This document shows positions 60,886 through 64,000 of a stretch of 64,000 bases of DNA, one piece after another. The notes under the pieces were generated by a model. That model saw only the letters and a program-made list of their open reading frames with translations, searched no databases and had not been told where the DNA came from. This DNA is from Paracoccus saliphilus. Its GTDB lineage: Bacteria > Pseudomonadota > Alphaproteobacteria > Rhodobacterales > Rhodobacteraceae. The stretch spans positions 3,954,001 through 4,018,000 of the forward strand of contig NZ_CP067140.1 in the NCBI RefSeq assembly GCF_028553805.1. The letters run 5' to 3'. Each line of letters starts with the position of its first letter. Within the stretch, counting starts at the first letter, position 1. The position numbers were made by a program, and so were the translations under genes.

Positions 60886-61072
60886 GTAAGTCTCCCTGTC
60901 GGAATTCGTCCCGTCAACGCGGGGTTCATGCTGTGCAAGGTGGCGCAACCTCGAGGCATAGGCAAGCCCCGTGAACTTCGTTTCGCGCCATTCAGTTGGT
61001 CGCGACAAGTCAGGCTCGGCGCACGGATCGCATGCCCTGTAATCCGGCTTGCCGATCCTGACAGAAAAGCGC

Positions 61073-61101
61073 TTGACGCCTCCGACGCCACCCCTTACAT
61101 C
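61073..61101 (+). promoter_or_regulatory. Promoter for tRNA-Met
   Basis: TTGACG (61073-61078) and TACATC (61096-61101) are 17 bp apart and end 12 bp before the tRNA, as expected for a housekeeping promoter of a stable RNA gene. Confidence 0.65.
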
Positions 61102-61113
61102 GCCCCCACCCAT

Positions 61114-61190
61114 GGCGGAGTAGCTCAGTTGGTTAGAGCAGAGGAATCATAATCCTTGTGTCGGGGGTTCAAGTCCCTCCTCCGCTACCA
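61114..61190 (+). tRNA. tRNA-Met(CAT), probably elongator
   Basis: The acceptor GGCGGAG pairs with CTCCGCT (one G-T pair). The D arm is GCTCAGTTGGTTAGAGC, and the anticodon stem GAGGA/TCCTT (one G-T) holds loop ATCATAA with CAT. The T arm is GAGGG-type around TTCAAGT, and CCA is encoded. The first pair G-T and the overall stem fit the elongator tRNA-Met, but a CAT anticodon modified for isoleucine cannot be fully excluded by eye. Confidence 0.93.
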
Positions 61191-61198
61191 CCAATCCA

Positions 61199-61239
61199 CC
61201 TGAAATATAATGAAGAAATTTTCGTCCTGACATTTCAGG
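61199..61239. terminator. Inverted repeat after tRNA-Met
   Basis: CCTGAAAT and ATTTCAGG form an 8-bp stem over a 25-base AT-rich loop beginning 9 bp after the tRNA. It could close the tRNA transcript or be a leftover of a recombination site; no T-run follows. Confidence 0.35.
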
Positions 61240-61422
61240 CCTTCAGTGACCGTGTTCAGGGCTACATTCCGCTGTGTGTGCCCCGCAGTAGGTCATCCAC
61301 GCATCGCAGCCCCGACACTCGAAAAAATCTCGATTCGTGCAAGAAGCCAAGAGCGGAATTCCGTCGTGCTGGTTATAAAAGGGCTACAACTCTAATTCGA
61401 GCAGCACAACTAGAGGAATACT

Positions 61423-61653
61423 ATGAGCAAATCCGTCGAGATCACCTCACCCTTCCTGACCGTAGAGCAGGTTGCCGAGCGCTACAATGTCTCCACAGAC
61501 AGCATCTGGCGTTGGAAGCGCCAGGGTAATTTCCCGAGACCGGTTCGGGTTGGCGGGAACTGCACTCGTTGGCGCTTGGATGACCTGATTGAACATGAAA
61601 GCACTCTCCCGGCCTGCTTCATTGGAAGGCTCGATTATATGTCGGCGGCCTGA
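61423..61653 (+). CDS. AlpA-like helix-turn-helix regulator
   Basis: The 76-aa protein matches the AlpA / prophage-excisionase-type winged helix: PFLTVEQVAERYNVSTDSIW, then RWKRQGNFPRPVRVGGNCTR and WRLDDLIEHE. AGAGGA precedes the ATG. Such genes usually accompany integrases of prophages and islands. Here no integrase is seen, only an XRE-type gene converging from the right with a 19-bp overlap. It may be the remnant control gene of an island inserted behind tRNA-Met. Confidence 0.75.
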   Translation: MSKSVEITSPFLTVEQVAERYNVSTDSIWRWKRQGNFPRPVRVGGNCTRWRLDDLIEHESTLPACFIGRLDYMSAA

Positions 61654-62507
61654 TGAGATAGGAACGAGCTGCTCCATATTAGGGTCCCCGAGAAAGGGTG
61701 TGGCGATCCAGGACTATCGCGCCCAGAGGAATGGCTAGACCGCACGCTGTCCATGGCCGGATCCCTATTCGAGTCAATGGTCATCGGCAATGCCCAGGTG
61801 GCTCGCTTGCCAGACTTGCATAGCTGGGGGTTAGGCGGTCCCTCGGTCCCCGTGGTCCCACCAGCCACAGCAAGCCACAACTTTCCAGCGCGCATCGCCC
61901 GAGCTCTGATCTCGGGTGACCACTTAGCTCGATCACACGTCCTAATCATTTGCAAGGTCCTGAGTCTGCGAACCCGGTCGGGGTTTACTGCTGGATCCTG
62001 GCCACAGGAAATGATCCAGATAAACACGATCCAGTCACGCTCGTTGGCCGTCAGATCTTCCCACTTCCCGATCGATGCCGGGTGAGAGGTAACATGAAAA
62101 TATCCTCGCGCATTTTCCGAAATACCCCGGATCGTCGCGCGCCCTTTGGCCGTCATATGCGGGTCGTTGTGATCGGACGAATCACGGATCTCGTTCAACC
62201 ACAGAAGCTCATTCTTGGAGACCGGCGTCCGAAACACGCTCAGGACAGCCTTTGCAGCAGCCGGTCCGATCGACTGTTCCAGCGACAGCCGCATCAGAAG
62301 GGCGGGATCTACCTCCAGCGCCCGAGCCAGGCCGGGCGCGCGACAGATTGGAACATTGTTCGCTCCGCTCTTGAGCATCGAAACGAAATTCGAGTTCCGG
62401 AAGCCTGATTCAACAGCGATATCGCTCTGGGTCTTGCGGTGCTTCAGGTAATGGACATGATCTGCAATCAGCTTGGCTGCGGGGGTGCCTGCGTAGGGTT
62501 TGGACAT
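61635..62507 (-). CDS. XRE-type regulator with unusual C-terminal extension
   Basis: The first 130 residues look like a family of XRE-type repressors: GTPAAKLIADHVHYLKHRKT, then QSDIAVESGFRNSNFVSMLK and a second part with TPVSKNELLWLNEIRDSSDH. The remaining 160 residues (Arg/Ser/Pro-rich, e.g. DSVRSSHSSGRDSPGSPHPF) do not resemble anything I know and may be read-through into non-coding DNA after loss of the original stop. The gene overlaps the converging AlpA-like gene by 19 bp. GAGAAGA precedes the ATG. Confidence 0.5.
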   Translation of the reverse strand: MSKPYAGTPAAKLIADHVHYLKHRKTQSDIAVESGFRNSNFVSMLKSGANNVPICRAPGLARALEVDPALLMRLSLEQSIGPAAAKAVLSVFRTPVSKNELLWLNEIRDSSDHNDPHMTAKGRATIRGISENARGYFHVTSHPASIGKWEDLTANERDWIVFIWIISCGQDPAVNPDRVRRLRTLQMIRTCDRAKWSPEIRARAMRAGKLWLAVAGGTTGTEGPPNPQLCKSGKRATWALPMTIDSNRDPAMDSVRSSHSSGRDSPGSPHPFSGTLIWSSSFLSHQAADI

Positions 62508-62831
62508 AAATCTTCTCGTCTGTTGTTTAACACAGACAAGTCATACCGACCCGGGCGCTCGAGGTCGGGTGGGATTAGCGCGACAAGGTCGGGAGCTGCG
62601 AAGTCCTAGGGAAAACTACCTACATGATGGGGGTGGAGGCGATGCCCAGGTTGCTCTAGACAGCCAATCCTCCGTCCCAATAACCGAGACCGCTTCGGAG
62701 CGCATCCACGCGCGCTTGCCCAACCCCAAACCGGACATTAACAAACTCGAGGACACTCGTTATGAACGAGAGGCGACTAGGGAGCAGGTCGCAACGGCAG
62801 GTCAAACACAAAAAACGATTGAGGACAGAAA
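62508..62831. other. 324-bp spacer, operator-like palindrome but no gene
   Basis: A palindrome GTCTGTTGTTTAACACAGAC (62518-62537) lies 11 bp upstream of the XRE-type start and has six perfect outer pairs. The rest holds no supported gene; an open + frame exists but lacks a ribosome site and starts at TTG inside the XRE gene. Confidence 0.45.
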
Positions 62832-63119
62832 ATGAGCAATAGCAAGTTCAGCACCATATTGGCTTTGATTCTTGTCGCCGGATGTAGCACCGGTTCGGAT
62901 GGAAGGGTGATGGTCAAGGGTGCTGGACCAGACGATCTCCTGAAACTACGGTCCGGGCCAGGACTGGAACATGATATAATTATGGGCCTGCCGGACGGAA
63001 CCAGATTGGTCCGCAGGGGCTGCAAGCCCACAGGTGGCCGAACGTGGTGCAGGGTGTCCTTGGCAGATTCGCCCAAGACTATGGGCTATGTCTCCGCGGA
63101 GTATCTTGCGGTCTTCTGA
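62832..63119 (+). CDS. Small SH3-domain lipoprotein
   Basis: The 95-aa precursor has a lipoprotein signal (FSTILALILVAGCSTG, lipobox VAGC) and a single bacterial SH3-like domain: LLKLRSGPGLEHDIIMGLPD, then GTRLVRRGCKPTGGRTWCRV and GYVSAEYLAVF. Two cysteines in the domain may pair. Such domains bind cell-wall components. GAGGACAG precedes the start. It lies alone in the patch behind tRNA-Met. Confidence 0.8.
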   Translation: MSNSKFSTILALILVAGCSTGSDGRVMVKGAGPDDLLKLRSGPGLEHDIIMGLPDGTRLVRRGCKPTGGRTWCRVSLADSPKTMGYVSAEYLAVF

Positions 63120-63325
63120 GCACTTCAGCTTGACTCCAAAGCCCTCATGAAATTCTTCTCCTTCAGTTCATCTCCTATGAAGTAGATCTTCAGCGCTGAT
63201 CGAACCTGCACCCGAAGGAAATGACCGGTCCGAGCCGATATTGCCGGGTTCCTGTAGGGCAGCCAATGGCTGCTTCAGCGGACAAAATATGGTTTACCAG
63301 CTGGCAGAGAACCAAAACCAGATGA

Positions 63326-63982
63326 TCAGCTTTCGGCCTGACGCCGAACGGCGTCGGCAGCCTCGAAATGCGCCATTTGGTCGGCTTGGGCCTTCTTGAA
63401 AGCAGGCCGGTCCATGACCCTATCCACATAGGCTTCCGCTGCCGGTCGATCTCCGAAGGCACGAAGCTTCGCCACGCGCAGGACGTCCGCCATCATCAGG
63501 TCCGCGATGGTGAATCGACCGGCAGCAAGCCATTCTCGCTCGTTCAGGATGCGCTCCATGTGGGCCAGACGGCTTTCCAGCCAGCCGGTCAGCCCGTTCT
63601 CCTTCGCGCCTGTCACCTCAAGGAACCACCAGGGCACAGACACCATCTCGATGGAATTGAGAGCGGCGATGAACCACTGAAGGGTTTCGGCTCGCTCTTG
63701 CGGATCACGAGGCATCAGCGCCTCGCTCTTCTCCGCCAGATGCAAAACACAGGCCCCGCTCTCGAACATGTTAAGATCACCATCCGACATGAAGGGAACC
63801 TGCCCGAATGGCTGACAAGCAAGATGGTCTGGACCGCCTTCCCCGAATGGCACGGTTCGGACGGAATAAGGAAGGCCTGCCTCCTCACACGCCCATCTCA
63901 GTCGCATGTCGCGAACGAAGCCGGCAGGGCCATTCGTCATTGGCACCCAGTCGAGGGTCCAGATTGTTATGTTCTCGTGCAT
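63326..63982 (-). CDS. Glutathione S-transferase family protein
   Basis: The 218-aa protein has a thioredoxin-like N-terminal domain (RLRWACEEAGLPYSVRTVPF, then FGQVPFMSDGDLNMFESGAC with the cis-Pro and Glu-Ser glutathione motif) and a helical C-terminal domain with RFTIADLMMADVLRVAKLRA. The start at 63982 follows GAGGACTT. The N-terminus is longer than in some GSTs (WTLDWVPMTNGPAGFVRDM). Its substrate is unknown. The spacer 63120-63325 to its left shows no gene. Confidence 0.9.
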   Translation of the reverse strand: MHENITIWTLDWVPMTNGPAGFVRDMRLRWACEEAGLPYSVRTVPFGEGGPDHLACQPFGQVPFMSDGDLNMFESGACVLHLAEKSEALMPRDPQERAETLQWFIAALNSIEMVSVPWWFLEVTGAKENGLTGWLESRLAHMERILNEREWLAAGRFTIADLMMADVLRVAKLRAFGDRPAAEAYVDRVMDRPAFKKAQADQMAHFEAADAVRRQAES

Positions 63983-64000
63983 TCCCAAGTCCTCGAAGCA

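Noticed and set aside
61114..61190. tRNA-Ile2 (CAT modified to read AUA)
   Set aside because: The acceptor and anticodon stems fit the elongator tRNA-Met better; without a comparison set the alternative stays possible but less likely.
62500..62835. Open + frame before the SH3 lipoprotein gene
   Set aside because: It begins with TTG inside another gene, has no ribosome site, and its hydrophilic product resembles nothing.
1..64000. CRISPR arrays, transposases, integrases, toxin-antitoxin or phage-defence cassettes
   Set aside because: No regularly spaced long repeats, no DDE or tyrosine/serine recombinase-like protein and no recognisable defence gene were seen by eye.

Overview
The window is GC-rich, tightly packed chromosomal DNA from an alphaproteobacterium of the Rhodobacteraceae/Paracoccaceae type, most likely Paracoccus or a close relative. 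The pointers are a Paracoccus-type soxRS/soxXYZABCD thiosulfate-oxidation locus, a heterotetrameric sarcosine oxidase operon, an alphaproteobacterial flagellar block (motB-flgE-flgK-flgL-flgI) and a recurrent intergenic repeat carrying a GGATATTTG core. This assignment rests on gene content and order; no search was run.

Layout. 1-6180: end of an unrecognised + strand gene, then a leftward flagellar operon. 6277-14738: leftward cassette of a PaaK-like ligase, a complete LIV-type ABC importer (ATPase, binding protein, two permeases, second ATPase) and an acyl-CoA synthetase, i.e. import of a carboxylic or amino acid substrate coupled to CoA activation. 14918-18070: rightward hybrid histidine kinase, OmpR-type regulator and PaaI-type thioesterase. 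18162-22827: aldehyde dehydrogenase, 1-Cys peroxiredoxin and a three-gene glycosyltransferase cassette. 22901-26465: pnp, rpsO, a DUF1643 gene, rpmJ and tRNA-Val(GAC). 26641-28689: N-formylglutamate amidohydrolase and an SPFH/NfeD pair.

28735-36010: sulfur-oxidation genes. soxXYZABCD run leftward, and soxS-soxR run rightward from a shared 228-bp control region. soxV, soxW and soxEFGH are not beside them. 36155-42134: serS, then der-bamB-TPR protein, then a small RTX calcium-binding protein. 42287-48963: Fe-superoxide dismutase and the sarcosine oxidase operon beta / Ala-Asp-rich membrane protein / TfoX-like / delta / alpha / gamma. 'sox' is used for two unrelated systems here: sulfur oxidation at 28.7-36.0 kb and sarcosine oxidase at 43.1-49.0 kb.

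49169-54859: ccmI, ruvX, aldo/keto reductase, pfkB kinase, zincin metallopeptidase, gltX. 54971-55587: a 58-aa glycine-zipper lipoprotein gene and a spacer with a phased 11-bp tandem repeat. 55588-60885: a full dipeptide-type ABC importer. 61114-63982: tRNA-Met followed by a small accessory patch (AlpA-like and XRE-like regulators, SH3 lipoprotein) and a glutathione S-transferase.

Most of the window is ordinary core and metabolic gene content. I found no CRISPR array, transposase, integrase or recognisable defence system. The least explained signals are the 11-bp phased repeat, the dispersed intergenic repeat family, the leader ORF that overlaps the kinase start, and the regulator patch behind tRNA-Met.
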